Below, one piece after another: positions 48,801 to 60,949 of a stretch of 64,000 bases of DNA; positions within the stretch are counted from its first letter, which is position 1; each line of letters opens with the position of its first letter. The position numbers were made by a program, and so were the translations under genes. The stretch is taken from NCBI GenBank assembly GCA_963082875.1, contig OY720099.1:3534001-3598000 (forward strand), in the 5' to 3' direction. The notes under the pieces were generated by a model. It saw only the letters and a program-made list of their open reading frames with translations. It was not told the origin of the DNA and searched no databases. This DNA is from Corella eumyota. Its lineage: Eukaryota > Chordata > Ascidiacea > Phlebobranchia > Corellidae.

Positions 48801-51800
48801 AGTTCTGAAGTCGTATGTGATCTTGTATAGGAACTGCCAAGTGGGGCTGGGCTAAAAAGGCGGCTTGTGAAAATGCAGGAGATGCCAACTGAGATGGCTG
48901 ACTTCTATCTGCACTATTGTCGCTTTTGTCAGAGTTATGCGATATTGATATATCGCTGTTATATTGATCCATAGTCCCAATAGGTTGTTGCTGTAAAGGC
49001 CATACAAAACCAGGAAATGCATTGCGATTAAATTGCTGACCATAAGTATAAGGAATTAATGTTGGCGACAAAAAATGTGGATGTCGATGTGGCGATATTC
49101 CTGGATAGGCTGTAATCAAAGGGTAGTAAGGTATGACTGGAGAGCCAGAATAGTGATGTAGGCCAGCTGTTGAAGAATTTGTGGACTGAATAAGCCGAGC
49201 ATTTGGATGTAAGGTGTTTGGGGTTTCATTTACTGAACTTACAGTGGGAACGTTATCCTTCTTTAACAAATTTGGGCTATTACTTCGAGGTGGCTTTTTA
49301 GGCGGGACGTTAAGTTTTTCCATAGATTTTGTGGCTGGTAGTCGCTTAGGCTCGCTTACTTTTACTAATGTTTGCAATGATTTACTTTTAAACGATAATT
49401 TGTTGCCTCCTGGAATATTTCTCTTGCTCGTTTGTTCAAATTTGACAATGTTAGTTTTGTTTCCGACCAATTTTCCATTGTCGTTTACAGAATCGACTAA
49501 AAGTTCGGCTTTACGACGAATTTCATTTTCAAGTTCCTGGCTTAGAATTCTTACTCTGCCAGTTTCTTTTAAAACATCTTTACCGTCATTACGATCCTTT
49601 GTCTTTAAAGGTACGGAGTAATTTGATTGTTCCAAACTCAACTCTGAATCCGTCATTTTAAAACGAATGGGGTTTAATAGAGCTTTTGTAGGTACTGGCA
49701 AATTAGGTAAGTAAGCCTTTGGTGGGGTTATCGTAGGCGGAGTATAAGCGATGTAAGTTGCTTCGGTGCAGGGCTGAAGAGCATTCTTTCTTTTGTTCCA
49801 TTTTTGGAAAACGTTTTGTTTATGAATAGCCGCATGGCCACCAGCACGATTAGAATCCCAAATTGAACCAATGTAACTTGACTCAGACGCCGTGTCGTAA
49901 AATACATCTGACAAACTTGCACTTCTTTGGAAGCTAGAAAACGAAGGCTGCCGAGTTGGAGAATTGGGTAAAGAATTAGATCTAATCACAGTCCTTGTCA
50001 TTGAGGTCTGAATGGTAGAAAATTCTACGCTTTTATCATATTTCTGCAGGTTTATAAATTTCTTTACATACTGATCTCTAATAGCAAGAAACGACGGGGA
50101 CGAGCACTCATCACGTTTTTGGTATTGGGATTGATTGCTTAGAGAATGAACAATTGATTTGATAGCAGATTGAACATTACCATGCGTTTCCATTTTAACG
50201 CAATCGGAAGCTATGGCAGGTGACGACATTGGCGTTGGGGCGCCTTGTATCGTCGAAATAATACAACTATCATCACATGGAGGCTGATCCTTTGTAGCTG
50301 ATTCGACACGATTCAAAGTTTCTGTTTGTTTAAGTGAGGCCTCGTCGTCATCGCTTTTTTTAATATTTTCTGAAGTTTGGTCTTCGAAAACACTCATCAA
50401 CCTTGAGCAAGATTTAGATTTCTGAGATGACAAGCCATTGGTCACGGTATCTATGATTTCCGGTAATTGTACAGCAGATAATGTACTTCGCATTGTACGA
50501 GGTGATCTTCTACTTGGTGGTTTCGTACTGACAACACTGGATTTTGAAGTTGTGGTAAGACTACTACTTTGAGCAGTACTGGTTGACAATTTAGAGTTAT
50601 TCTTTACAAATTTTGATGTTGATGTACTTGATTTTCTAAGCCTAGCTCTTGGCTGAGTGTTTTCATTTTTGTTGCTATTTAATTTGGAAGAGTCAACAAC
50701 AAGAGGTTTCATTGTATTCAATATCTTATCTGAATTCTCTTTATTTACAGCCAAGACTTTAACTGAAGTTAAACTTCTTCTTGCGTTGTTGTTTCTAGTT
50801 GAACTACTTAACCTCCTCTTCGTTTTTGTAATTGTTTTTGAACCGTTGGGACCCAGGGTCGGATTCGTTTCCAAAGTTTCAGGTGTGGTCACTGGAGTAA
50901 GAGTTTTTACAGAGGAAGCAGGCGACACGCTACTTGACTTTGTTCCACGGCCATGACATTTTTGTTTAACTCGTCTTGCTGGAACAGGAAGTCGGCAAGG
51001 CTTGGATGACAATTTGTTTTTAGCATAAGACTTGGATGGTTGTCCTTTACTTTTAACATCCCGGTGTTTATTTATATCCTTGGAAGCATCTTGAATTGAA
51101 GGTGATTTTGCTGCATTTTGGTTATGCTTTGAAGATTTAATTGATGAAACTACATTACTTTTGTTGCTTGACAATGTAGTTAAAGCCGGTTTTTTTATAA
51201 GTTTGGGTTGTTGCAAAGATTTCTTATCAGCCTCGATTTTAGCAATGTGTGAAACAAACTCTAACTGCGAAGATGCGGGTGTCAATAAATACGTGCTGTC
51301 TGCTGGTTTAATTTTTTCACTCCTTTTAGCCGTAAACGGTATATCTTTAAAAACTTTAGAATGAGGAGTCAAATTTGTCTCCCCTTTGTCGTTAAACTTT
51401 TTGCAATCAATGTCAACATCAACGCTGGAAAAAGATCCACCAACTGTTGTGAAGGAAGCTAAGTTAAGCATGCTGGAATGCCGCATTAATGGCTTTTTAA
51501 GATTTTTAATCTTTTCCGTTGAACGAATTGGAGTTGAAGGTAATGACTTAACAAGTTTCTCTTTATGATGAAGTGGCTTAAGTCGAGACATCAGCTTGTT
51601 AATTGGTATTGGCTGTTGGTAGTTCTTTTCTTGATCTAATGCCGAGCTATTCGAAACACTTGCAACGCTTGGTGTACTTGAATTTACAGGACACCAGGAA
51701 TTGGAAGATGTCAACATGGTTGTAGTTGTTGTTGCAATCAGCAACATTCTAACGTCTTGTTTTCCCCATGACTGATATGACTTGGAGGTCGGTGTAGAAG

Positions 51801-54800
51801 GTATTTCAACCAGATTACTGTTTTCCATTGGATGTAAACTTGATTGAAGCAAGGAATCGTTATTTGGAAGATACTTTTTGCTCTGTGAAGTAAAATATTC
51901 TTGTTCTAAACTTGCGTTTAGATTTAAACAATCGACTTCCTTGATGGCAGCAACAATGGCATCGTCTTGGTCAGAAATCTTATCATCACTTTGTTTATTG
52001 CTTTGGAGTTTTGAAGGGCATTTTGGCGATAGGTCAATATCACTACTAAACGATAAAGAACCAGAAGTTTGTAAGAGCGATCCTTGCCTTGATGAAGAAC
52101 CAAGGTCGTATTGAACTGAACCAGCATTTGTATAAGATCTTCGCAAGTATTCTTGAGGGACAACTTTACGAATTTCCGTCCAATTAACATCTAACTTTTT
52201 TAAGCCGGTACACACTTGAGAAAGTACAACACTGTTGGAAGATGTTGAACAAGAAACTTGAGTTTGTTGATTCAAATCTTCGTCTTCCTTTAAAATCATT
52301 TGATTGTTATTCGGATCTTCAGTCGTAACATCAGATTTCGTATTTACTTTTTTCGATTTCCCGTTCTGTTTGAAAGCTGCATCAACAACAACAAAGCCTT
52401 CAATTTCTTGGATGTAAGGAGAATTTGAACTACTAGATAATTCTTTTAGGCTTATGTCACTTTTCACGCTAACAACCGGACTTTTTTGAATGCTTTTGTA
52501 TCCAACATCAGTGCTTTTATCCCACCATAAGCCAGGTTGGCTAACTCGCAATTCGTTGTTGTTGTTGTTTTCATTTGCCCCTTTTGAAATATTAGAAAAA
52601 GCTGAAAGTCGACTGCGGTTTGCTGAGGTATTCTGATCAGCATTGTCATTTAGAGATATATTCAGAAAGCTTTGTTGTCTGTTGTTGTTCTCGTCTTGAA
52701 CTGACTCATCCCAAAATCCAGTGCTGTTGTTTTGGATTCGAAAGCTCACTGTATTCCGATTGTTTATGCTAGGTTTGTCGTTCGTAATGATAGTGTTGGA
52801 GTTAACGTCAGGTGCCGAACAAGATTCTGACTCGAGAGGTTTCATAAAATAATAAATTCCTCCGTTTGATAAACGTCTTTCGGATCTACCGACAGCATTT
52901 GCAGTTGTTTGCGTTTTATCCTAAAAACATTAACGTCTTAATTGAAGATAACACAATTATGTAAATACGAGATGTTATAGTTTGCAGTCATTATTGCTTG
53001 ATTAATTGATTTTTTTTTAAATGTTTGATAGATCATTTTTTGTTAGTATATAAAATTAACCTGTAAAGGAATTCTTTGATGGGGAATAGAACTTGATTTT
53101 GGTTTGAAATTAACATGAGAAAACGACTTCTCGTTTGTGATTAACGTGAAATCCAATCCACTCGTACTTTTCTCTGTAAATAAAAAAATAATTTAAAATG
53201 CAAATCAAATTCAGCAAATAGAATTTTAAAAAGAATTCTCAATTTTTATAAATTAATCTTATAAAAGTAATTTTAAACTAACTTTGAGAGAACAAGTTTA
53301 TAGAAGGAGTTAAATTTTGTTTTAGATTTTCATCTATCTCCTCTTCTTCACAAGTTTCATAATTGTCATCATCTGTTAAAAAATTTAAAAAACAAATTTG
53401 TCAATTACAAATTTGTAATATATTTTGCAAAAATTGCGTAATTCTATTTATGTATTTAAAAAAGTCAACGTTTTAACTTGTAATACTTATGGTTTGATAT
53501 AATAACACAGCTTAAATATATTCGTTTATTAATCGTTTAGAAAATAATTTACCAACCTTCTTTTAAAATGCTGCTAAGATCAACTGGTTCCGATGATAAA
53601 GATCTTTGATTGTTGCATTCTCTGTCATGATTTTTACGATGCTGAAAAACATATGGTAACCTTAATATCGAAATTACTGACGTAAGATTTTATTAATTAA
53701 CATATTAGAACCAATTTAACTACCAGTTAAATTATTTAATCCGAATTGTCAAAAAACTAAGTAATTGTTTTACAATAAAATCAAAACAAAACTACAAACA
53801 TAATATTTAATTCTGACACTGTTTGTTATAGAAGATGTTATTAGTACTCAATATATAAAAAGTGTAAATATCTTAACAGAAACAAAAGAATAAAATTTAA
53901 CTTACCAACGATTTTTTAGCTGATAAACGACGACGTCGGTTACTTGTTGCATTTCTGCGTCGTGTTTTCGAAGTATTTTGCAAAGAATGCTGTTGAGGTC
54001 TGTTCGATTTTGAGCGACTTTTTTCGGTCTTCCAACGACTTTTGTTGGTAAAATTTCCTTGTCCTGAATTTTGAAAAGTTTGCTGGCCAGTTGCATCTAC
54101 ATGGATGTATTATTTGTAACATATATGGTAAAGATATATATTACAATGCAATTAAAACTTTCATTAACCAAATTTATACAATCACATTTAAAATATTAAA
54201 GATTGGTTCTTAAACAAAATTTCAATATATTAAATTTTATTTACCCAACATCGTTGCAGTAGCTTGGGTTTGACCTGCTGTTTCGTTGCTTCTCGGGCGG
54301 CCAGGAACAGTTGTTGATTGGTCATAAAAAGGTGGGCGTGTCGGATTAATGTGCTGAGCTTGAAGCCCTGGCAAACCGTAATCGATAGGTTGTGAAATTG
54401 GCCAAGGTTGTTGTCGGATCATTCCGTAACCTTTAACAGGTGAAAAGTGTTACTTTATTTCAATTGTTAAGTTTTAAATTGCCTTTGACTGTAATAGTAA
54501 CTTAACACAATACATCAATTTCTTACTCATTACCTTTTTAAACATGCAGACCATGGCTATTCAAAGCAAGAAATATAATAGTAAACTTAATTTACATTTT
54601 TATACCTGGTGGTATAGTTGGGGGTAATCCTTGATAAGGTAACCCCATTGGAGGAGGTAAAATACCTTGCGGAGCCATCATTCGGTAAGGATCATTTCCT
54701 AGGCCTGGATAGCCGAGGTAACTTGGATATTGGGGGTATTGTGGGTATTGATAATATGGTAGCCGAATATAATAATCTAAAGATAAAAATTACAAAAATG

Positions 54801-55042
54801 GTCATGCCATTTTAAACTATAGAAAAACAAGTAGATTAAATTGTTAAAAAAAACCTTAACAAAAAATATTTAAGGCACAAATTAATTTGTTTTAATAATT
54901 CATTACCTTGTTGGGGTAGTATGCACCCTGGGGGCGCCATAGCAAATTGAGGGGGTAAATAAGGGGGTGCTTGTGTGGGGGGCATGTGAACCTCATACAA
55001 ACGCTGATTAGCGCCAACCGGCGGACGTGGCCGAATGTTCAT
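45813..55042 (-). CDS. unrecognised long, disordered Ser/Pro/Lys-rich protein
   Basis: About 2,200 residues; I do not recognise a family. Start 55042 (MNIRPRPPVGANQ), stop 45813-45815 (KMSTEI end). Exons: 54907-55042, 54606-54776, 54245-54430, 53906-54096, 53555-53643, 53281-53372, 53059-53175, 48406-52920 (a single 4.5-kb exon), 48207-48292, 47596-47781, 47325-47441, 46800-47012, 46393-46634, 45813-46189. The N-terminal part is Pro/Tyr/Gly-rich (YYQYPQYPQYPSYLGYPG), followed by a basic stretch (SKTRRRNATSNRRRRLS) and an acidic one. The large exon is Ser/Thr/Asn/Lys-rich with proline-directed sites (SLPNSPTRQPSF) and ends in an Arg-rich segment (RKLALRRRRSF). The best-ordered part may be the exon at 46393-46634 (FIWGKHLAYQSHDSTLKADI). 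No enzyme motif, membrane segment or signal peptide. Splice phases join cleanly where checked. It could be a cytoskeletal or RNA-binding scaffold, but that is a guess. Confidence 0.72.
47842..48176. mobile_element. hAT-type MITE, 335 bp
   Basis: Terminal inverted repeats CAGGGGTCGGCAAC (left) and CAGCGGTCGGCAACC (right, reverse complement) differ at one base over 14. Perfect 8-bp target-site duplication CCCTACAG at 47834-47841 and 48177-48184. A near-palindrome 'ccgggccgcggcccgg' sits beside the right end. No coding capacity. The 8-bp duplication and CAG-type ends place it with hAT non-autonomous elements. It lies in an intron of the gene at 45813-55042. Confidence 0.9.
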
Positions 55043-56237
55043 TGTGGACTATAAATTACGAAACACATGTCAAGAAAAAAACTTCTCCACGTCATATTAA
55101 ATTTTTAATATTTTTTTGCATTTAAGCATTGTTAAAATAAAAAAAGGATTTTAGGTAACAAAATAATATACCTAAGCCCAAAAAACTCATTGATTAAAGC
55201 CTAAAGTAATAAATGATAAATATCTTTAATTTTTTAAATAAACATTACTTGTAACTTACAGTGTTAACACACTTACCTATGTGGTATAATAACTTAAATC
55301 CAAAAAGTGCAAAACATTTAAACTCAAATATAAATCATAAACTCATCAAACAAAAAACTAGAAATAACAACGCTTCCAAGCTAGTACTACCCTCAACTAA
55401 AAAAAGTTCAGCTAATTTTCTTGAGAAGTAAAAAGTGCCTTTGGATAATCAACGTTTTGCCTATAGAAAACGCTTTTAAAAACGCGCTGATGCTTGCTTA
55501 ATTAAATAGTTCTCCAGGCACAGTTTTAAATGAATACTGGCTCAAGTAAGCCTTACAAATTTTGCCTTTATTATATATAATTTTTTTCCTAACATATTTG
55601 TAAAATTATTTTATGAATTTTAAAAAAAAAATAGTTTAATCTTAGTTACCTAACTTAATAACTTAGAAATATATATTTTTATAATCCGATAAAGGTAAAA
55701 AAAAGAAAAATAATCTGAATTACGAAATAGGTACTGTTTTTATATATTATATATATCTATAAATTGAACTACAATTTTAGAAGTTGTACTTAAATATATA
55801 TGTACCACTTTGTTCAAGTAATTGTTTATTAATAAACGAATTTAGTTTAAACACTAACAACACCACAAACAAAATATTTCAACAACAGAAAGCACGATAT
55901 CATTTTACAATCAAAAAAAAAATGTTAGAAATAATTTTTATTGAAATTTGATGGAAACAAATTTGATAGAAATAAAATGTTTTTGGAACAGTACGATAAA
56001 CATAAATTAACGACAATTTTTTTAAATTAAAATATAGCAAAAAATTATAATATACTTATATTTAAAGTCAGTTTATATTAAAATACAATGAAAAATAATA
56101 AACAGTAAGTTGGGCTATTTTAACATGCATATTTATAGTAGTACAAAAAGTTGCAACTAAATATAATTTTACATAAAAAATTACATTCCTTCAAAAAAAA
56201 AAAAAATTTAATTTACAAAAATTTTTGTCGTCCCATT
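55043..56237. other. intergenic, AT-rich
   Basis: About 1.2 kb between the start of the unrecognised minus gene and the stop of the polyamine oxidase gene. Very AT-rich with many A and T runs. A minus-strand AATAAA at 55937-55942 is a possible poly(A) signal for the oxidase. No exon or repeat is recognised. Confidence 0.5.
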
Positions 56238-58967
56238 TTAATTAGTTTGATAGTATTTAAACAATCTGGTGGCCTCTCTAACTCCAGTGAGGTAAGCACC
56301 ATGAACAGTTGAATAAAACTTCTGATGTGTAGCTTCACCACTAAAACATATGCAGGGACTATTTTGTTCGTTATAAACAGGTTCAGCAAGTGCTTGAATA
56401 TCTAATACAGATGCCCCTGAACATATTAAAACAAAAAAATAATAAAAGCATTTTAATATTTAAAACAAGATTCGGATACTAATTTAATATTGATAACAGC
56501 AATAATACTAATATAGTATATATCTAACAAATTTCAGACTAAAAATAATGTTTTAATTTTATTTATTTGATCTTGATGAAAATGGGAAACTCAATTGATA
56601 CACATAGTAAAATATTTGTTACCCTGACCCAGTCTTAAATTGCTTTTCCTAGTTTTAAATATTGCTGTGCTGCCTTACAATTAATTTTAGATTAGTTTTA
56701 CAGTAACAGAACTTGCTAACATGTTTGTTACCTATCTTAAAAGTGTAACAACATAGAAGCAAAGAGGGTCGAACCCAAGACCTCATGTAATAAAGTCATA
56801 TTTACCTGCTGCCATGTAACTGTATGAACCTAAAGAATTAACATCAGAAAACCACCTACTGACATAAACTTCCTTAGGATCGGGAATGTTTTTGTAATCT
56901 CAAAAAAAACATATTAATTGTTTATTTTTAAAGATTTTTCTAAAACAATTTTATTGATATACAATAAATTTATAAACACAAATTTTACCTGTGAATTGGT
57001 TTAATAAGTTGGTACAAATTGCAGAAATTTTCTGATTGGATATTGTTTCCATTGCTTTAGCATGCTTACCAGACAACCAAAACTAACAAAAAACATTAAA
57101 AAATATTAAATTTTTAATAATATATATTACTATTTTTACTTACTTGTAATGTAAAATAATTTTTTGAAATGTCGGCAACAACCAAAATATTTGAAATTGA
57201 ACGAAACCAAAAATCAGCTTTTTCTCCATTTTTTGTAACTTTATCCCAAAGAAGAATAATAACATCTGTATTACTATCCCAAAATGGTTTATCATATTCA
57301 AAAATAATTTTATCAGTAACACCAAAACCCATTCTGCAAAAATTAAAAAATTAAAAAGTTTAATTTTTTAAAATTTTTAAACAATATATACTTTTTTTGA
57401 AAAATTAAGATAAAAAATTACATGCTTTACTACATGAGGTCCTGGAATAGGTAATGCTTTTAAGTAAGGTGCTATAAAAGGTATAAACTCTGGTTTAGCC
57501 AATACTTAATCAGCAGCTTAAATATCAGGCTATCATAATCCTAAATTTCCCAAACTGCTGAACGCCATTAATGCCTTGCACGGTTAACTAATGTTACTCT
57601 GTGTTAAGGTCGTGAAGTCAACCTTTCCCCATTGACAATAAAAAAGTATAAAAAATATGGTATTTACCTTTTTATTGCATTCATTTTTTCTAAGGGTAAC
57701 TGGGGTTCAAACAATTTATTTCCAAATTCCTTTAAACAACCCAAAGAAACTGTAACAATCACATGATCAGCTGTAATTGTTTTTTTAACACCACCATCAT
57801 TAAACAAAATTTTAACAGCACCATTTTTAGAAGCATTCCACTTTATAAGTTCTACTTTGCAGTTTAACTTTATAAATATATTAGATAACCCCTCTGCAAT
57901 AGCTTGGGGTATACTAGAAAATCCGTTTTTTACCATTAAATGCCCTCCAGGTAGTTCTTTATATACAAAGTATGTGGATAAATTAAGCTGTGCTAGAGAA
58001 TCACAGCCATCATGACTTTTTATATCGTCAGAAAAACTTTTTAAAACAGCTTGTAATAAATTTGGGTCTAAATTATGAAAGTTGGAATTGGTATTTATAT
58101 ATTCTGTCCATTTTTTAGAATAATAATGTTCCATGTTTTGTTCCAACTCCGGGTCTTTAATTGATTGTTGAGCATCATCTTTTGACACACAATTGCTTAA
58201 AAAACAAAGTGCGGCATCAAATGATTTGTAATTTTCCTCGGACAATTGAATTCCACTCTCAGTGAAAAACTTATTTTTTGAAAATCTACAAACACGAAAA
58301 TTTTATTTTATTAATTTTTGACTAAATTTAGAATGCTCATATTTAATAATTTTGTTTTTAATTTTTAATAAAAAAATACCTATTTATATTTCCTTTAGTT
58401 TGGAGCCCATGTTCCTTTATTACTTGATGTATTATATTTCCTGTTTCCCCGTGAATCCATTGTGCACCCTCTTCAAATGCAAAACTATCTTAACAACATT
58501 AAAAACTATCATTTTTTCCATAAATGAAAATTAACGACAGCGTGGTGTAATGGTCAGAACACTTGGCCTCACTACAAGAAGTTCTGGGTTGGGTTCCCAA
58601 TGCTCTTATGCTGTAGCACCCTTGAGTAAGGCACTAAAAACAGTATAAACTCCTGCTGAACCAACACTTAATCAGCAGCTTATAATTAGAGAGCTAATAT
58701 TATCAATAACATCCCAAACTGCTAAAGGCAATTTAAAATTGGGTCGGGGTAACTGATGTTACTCTATGTTTTGGTGGTGAAATCGACCTTTCCACACCGA
58801 GGATAAAAAAATAAAAAGTTACCTTTAAAAGAGGATATTCTGCCACCCACTCGGTTTCGACTTTCAAGGATTGTAATATCTCGAAATCCATTTTGATAAA
58901 GCTTTTCTGCTGCAGCTAGACCACTAATTCCAGCACCAACTATAACTATTTTCTTATTCTTTAACAT
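56238..58967 (-). CDS. PAOX-like: FAD-dependent polyamine oxidase (PAOX/SMOX type)
   Basis: Flavin amine oxidase; the family oxidises spermine, spermidine or their N-acetyl forms, releasing H2O2. Start 58967 ([20 protein letters not shown], a Rossmann GxGxxG dinucleotide fold), then [12 protein letters not shown]. Exons: 58823-58967, 58380-58489 (EEGAQWIHG, matching the VEVGAHWIHG substrate-pocket segment of PAOX), 57667-58285 ([26 protein letters not shown]), 57144-57333 ([18 protein letters not shown]), 56989-57080, 56807-56899 ([19 protein letters not shown]), 56238-56417 ([20 protein letters not shown], the FAD-binding C-terminal signature). About 475 residues against about 510 in human PAOX. 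The end, KYYQTN, lacks the C-terminal peroxisomal tripeptide of vertebrate PAOX, so a cytosolic or nuclear site is possible. Two introns are largely filled by SINE copies. Confidence 0.92.
56567..56800 (-). mobile_element. tRNA-derived SINE, heavily diverged
   Basis: Tail 'tttatttgatcttgatgaaa' at the left; 'ttaccctgacccagtctta' in the body; minus-strand head with 'ggtcgaacccaagacctcat' at the right. In the last intron of the oxidase gene. Confidence 0.65.
57420..57655 (+). mobile_element. tRNA-derived SINE, head reduced
   Basis: From 'catgctttactacatgaggt' to 'ttgacaataaaaaagtataa'. Antisense to the oxidase gene; its tail ends about 10 bases from the 5' splice site of exon 57667-58285. Confidence 0.8.
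58533..58817 (+). mobile_element. tRNA-derived SINE, full length
   Basis: Head 'cagcgtggtgtaatggtcag', B-box-like 'tgggttgggttcccaatgct', body, and tail 'cgaggataaaaaaataaaaa'. It makes up about 285 of the 333 bases of the first oxidase intron, with its tail about 4 bases from the 5' splice site. Confidence 0.88.
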
Positions 58968-59363
58968 TTTACACTTGAAATTAAACCCTGTCCACTAACG
59001 GGTCAGCACGTGTTTTTATTGTTTTGATTTTTAGAAAGAGTCAGCTGATTTACCTCAAAGCATGATAATCTCATGACCATAATGTTTTTTTTTGACGTTC
59101 AAAAATAAATTAAAATAGTTTATCCTTAAATAAGATTTCATTTTAGAATTTTAACATACTTTGTTTATCTTTTTTAACTATACATATTAAACACCCATTA
59201 TTAATAAAAGTGTGTTATATTATATCATGACAGTGTATAGATAACCTATCTTAAGTTAATTTTATAAAAACCCTTGTTTAATAAAAATAATTTTGAAATA
59301 AAAAAATAACCTAAATTATTTTATTAAATTAGTGGACAAACAATTTTTTTAGTCGGTTATTTA
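58968..59363. other. intergenic, upstream of the oxidase gene
   Basis: About 400 bp with the likely oxidase promoter; AT-rich, no assigned motif. The hAT transposon inserted at its right side. Confidence 0.45.
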
Positions 59364-59371
59364 CTTTTTGG

Positions 59372-60941
59372 TAGGGATGGGCCGAGTCGAATCCGAGTCC
59401 GAGTACTCGACCCGAGTATTGAGTTTTTTAGGATTCGGGCTCGTCGAATATTTTTTTTGGACTCGGCTGCCGAATCTCACGCATGTGTTTTTAATCAATT
59501 GTAACAATTATAAGAGAGACGGTATTTCATTTTTTTTTGAGATATTAAACTTGTCTGGACATGTCTGCTTTTGTTGCCGTAGCAACGTTTATCGTAATTG
59601 TGCAATAATTGCGCAACAATGCGAAGCTTATAATACAGGAGTAACAGTGTGCTGCTTTTATATTCATTTAAAAATGACATCAAAAACATCATACGTATGG
59701 AATTATTTCGATATTTGTTTAAAAGATAATTGTAAGGCTATTTGCAGTTTGTGCAATTCCCATATTAGCCGCGGTAAAAGCAATGCTAATTTTACAACAA
59801 GTTAGTTAATAAAACATCTTTTATCGCGCCATAATATTGATGTAAAAAACAGGACTAGCGAACAAGAACAGGCATCGAAAATCTCAGCTTACAATCGATG
59901 ATGTTTTAACCAAAAAGCAAAGTTTTTTGCCCAACCATCCACTGACGCAAGCCATTACCAAACGTATTTGTGAGATGATCGCCATCGATCTTTTACCACT
60001 TTCTATCTTAGAAAACAAAGGATTTCAGCGATTAATGAATGAGATTCAACCTCGGTATAACATTGAGATTCAACCTCGGTATAACAAAGAATACCAATTA
60101 GCAAACGAGATGCCTCACAAGGCCAAAAGCAACCCCGTGAAGCATATTTTTACAACGACATTATTTACGACACTTGTGCGATGGCTTCAGTATTAGATCC
60201 ACGAATAAAAACATCGTGGTGTGCAGATGATAAAGAAATACTGCGTATAAAAAACCTGATTGAACAGGCCGCCATTAAACATCATACTACTAGTGACGGC
60301 ATCGATGATTCAAGCGAGCCATCATCATCTTGCGATGAAAATATTGATAGCATCGTCTTTGACTGTACGTGTGAAGATGAACAGTTGTCACAATCACAAG
60401 CAATGATAGATACATCATACGAGCAGCGCATAAAAAGTCACGTTGCTCAATATATGGCATCTCCGCGTATTAAATCCTACCAAATGTCCATTGGAATTTT
60501 GGGCGAAGCATCACAATGAGCGCCCTGCGTTGTTTAATTTAGCCATTTCGTTTTTTTCTTGCCCTCCAACAAGTGTGTCATCTGAGCGCCTATTTAGTTC
60601 GTCTGGTGTTGTAGTTTCGCCATTGCGAAATCGTTTGAAGTCGAAGCATGTGGAAATGTTAACATTTTTACACGTAAATTTGGAAAAAGTTGGTTATTGT
60701 TATTAAATTAATTCCTTTCTATTAATTAAATTAATTGCAAATAATTTGATTTCGTGTTGAGTTGTAATAAAAATGATTAGTAAAATAGCTCTTTATACTT
60801 GAATTGCGCAGTTTACTTCGGCTAACGTTATTGGCATTTACATCGATGACGTCATAGCCGAGTACTCGGACTCGATCGAATCTTATTTTTAATTACTCGG
60901 ATTCGACGAATCCGAGTAATTTTAATTTTGGCCCATCCCTA
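59372..60941 (+). mobile_element. decayed hAT DNA transposon with transposase remnants
   Basis: 1,570 bp with perfect 12-bp terminal inverted repeats TAGGGATGGGCC and a perfect 8-bp target-site duplication CTTTTTGG at 59364-59371 and 60942-60949. Sub-terminal arrays of 'ccgagtactcgg'-like palindromes occur at both ends. The inside keeps an N-terminal BED-type zinc finger (AICSLCNSHIS, then KHLLSRH after an in-frame stop), a segment FLPNHPLTQAITKRICEMIA, the word VLDPRIK, and the C-terminal hAT dimerisation region (SVSSERLFSSSGVVVSPLRN). The catalytic middle is largely missing and the remaining pieces lie in different frames, so this copy cannot encode an active enzyme. It could be mobilised only in trans. 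Confidence 0.93.
60046..60091. repeat. 24-bp tandem duplication inside the hAT element
   Basis: 'gagattcaacctcggtataa' occurs twice in succession within the transposase remnant, adding EIQPRYN-like residues in frame. Confidence 0.8.
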
Positions 60942-60949
60942 CTTTTTGG

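Noticed and set aside
49214-49621. Hydrophobic plus-strand open frame
   Set aside because: Antisense shadow of the 4.5-kb minus-strand exon, whose frame is far longer and uninterrupted.
58490-58822. Idea that the SINE created this intron (introner-like event)
   Set aside because: About 45 bases of non-SINE sequence remain on the acceptor side and the donor GT lies outside the tail. Insertion into an existing short intron explains it more simply.
1-58967. Operon-like grouping of the same-strand minus genes
   Set aside because: Gaps between neighbours are about 0.6-1.2 kb, larger than the very short spacing typical of trans-spliced operons, and the genes have no shared function.
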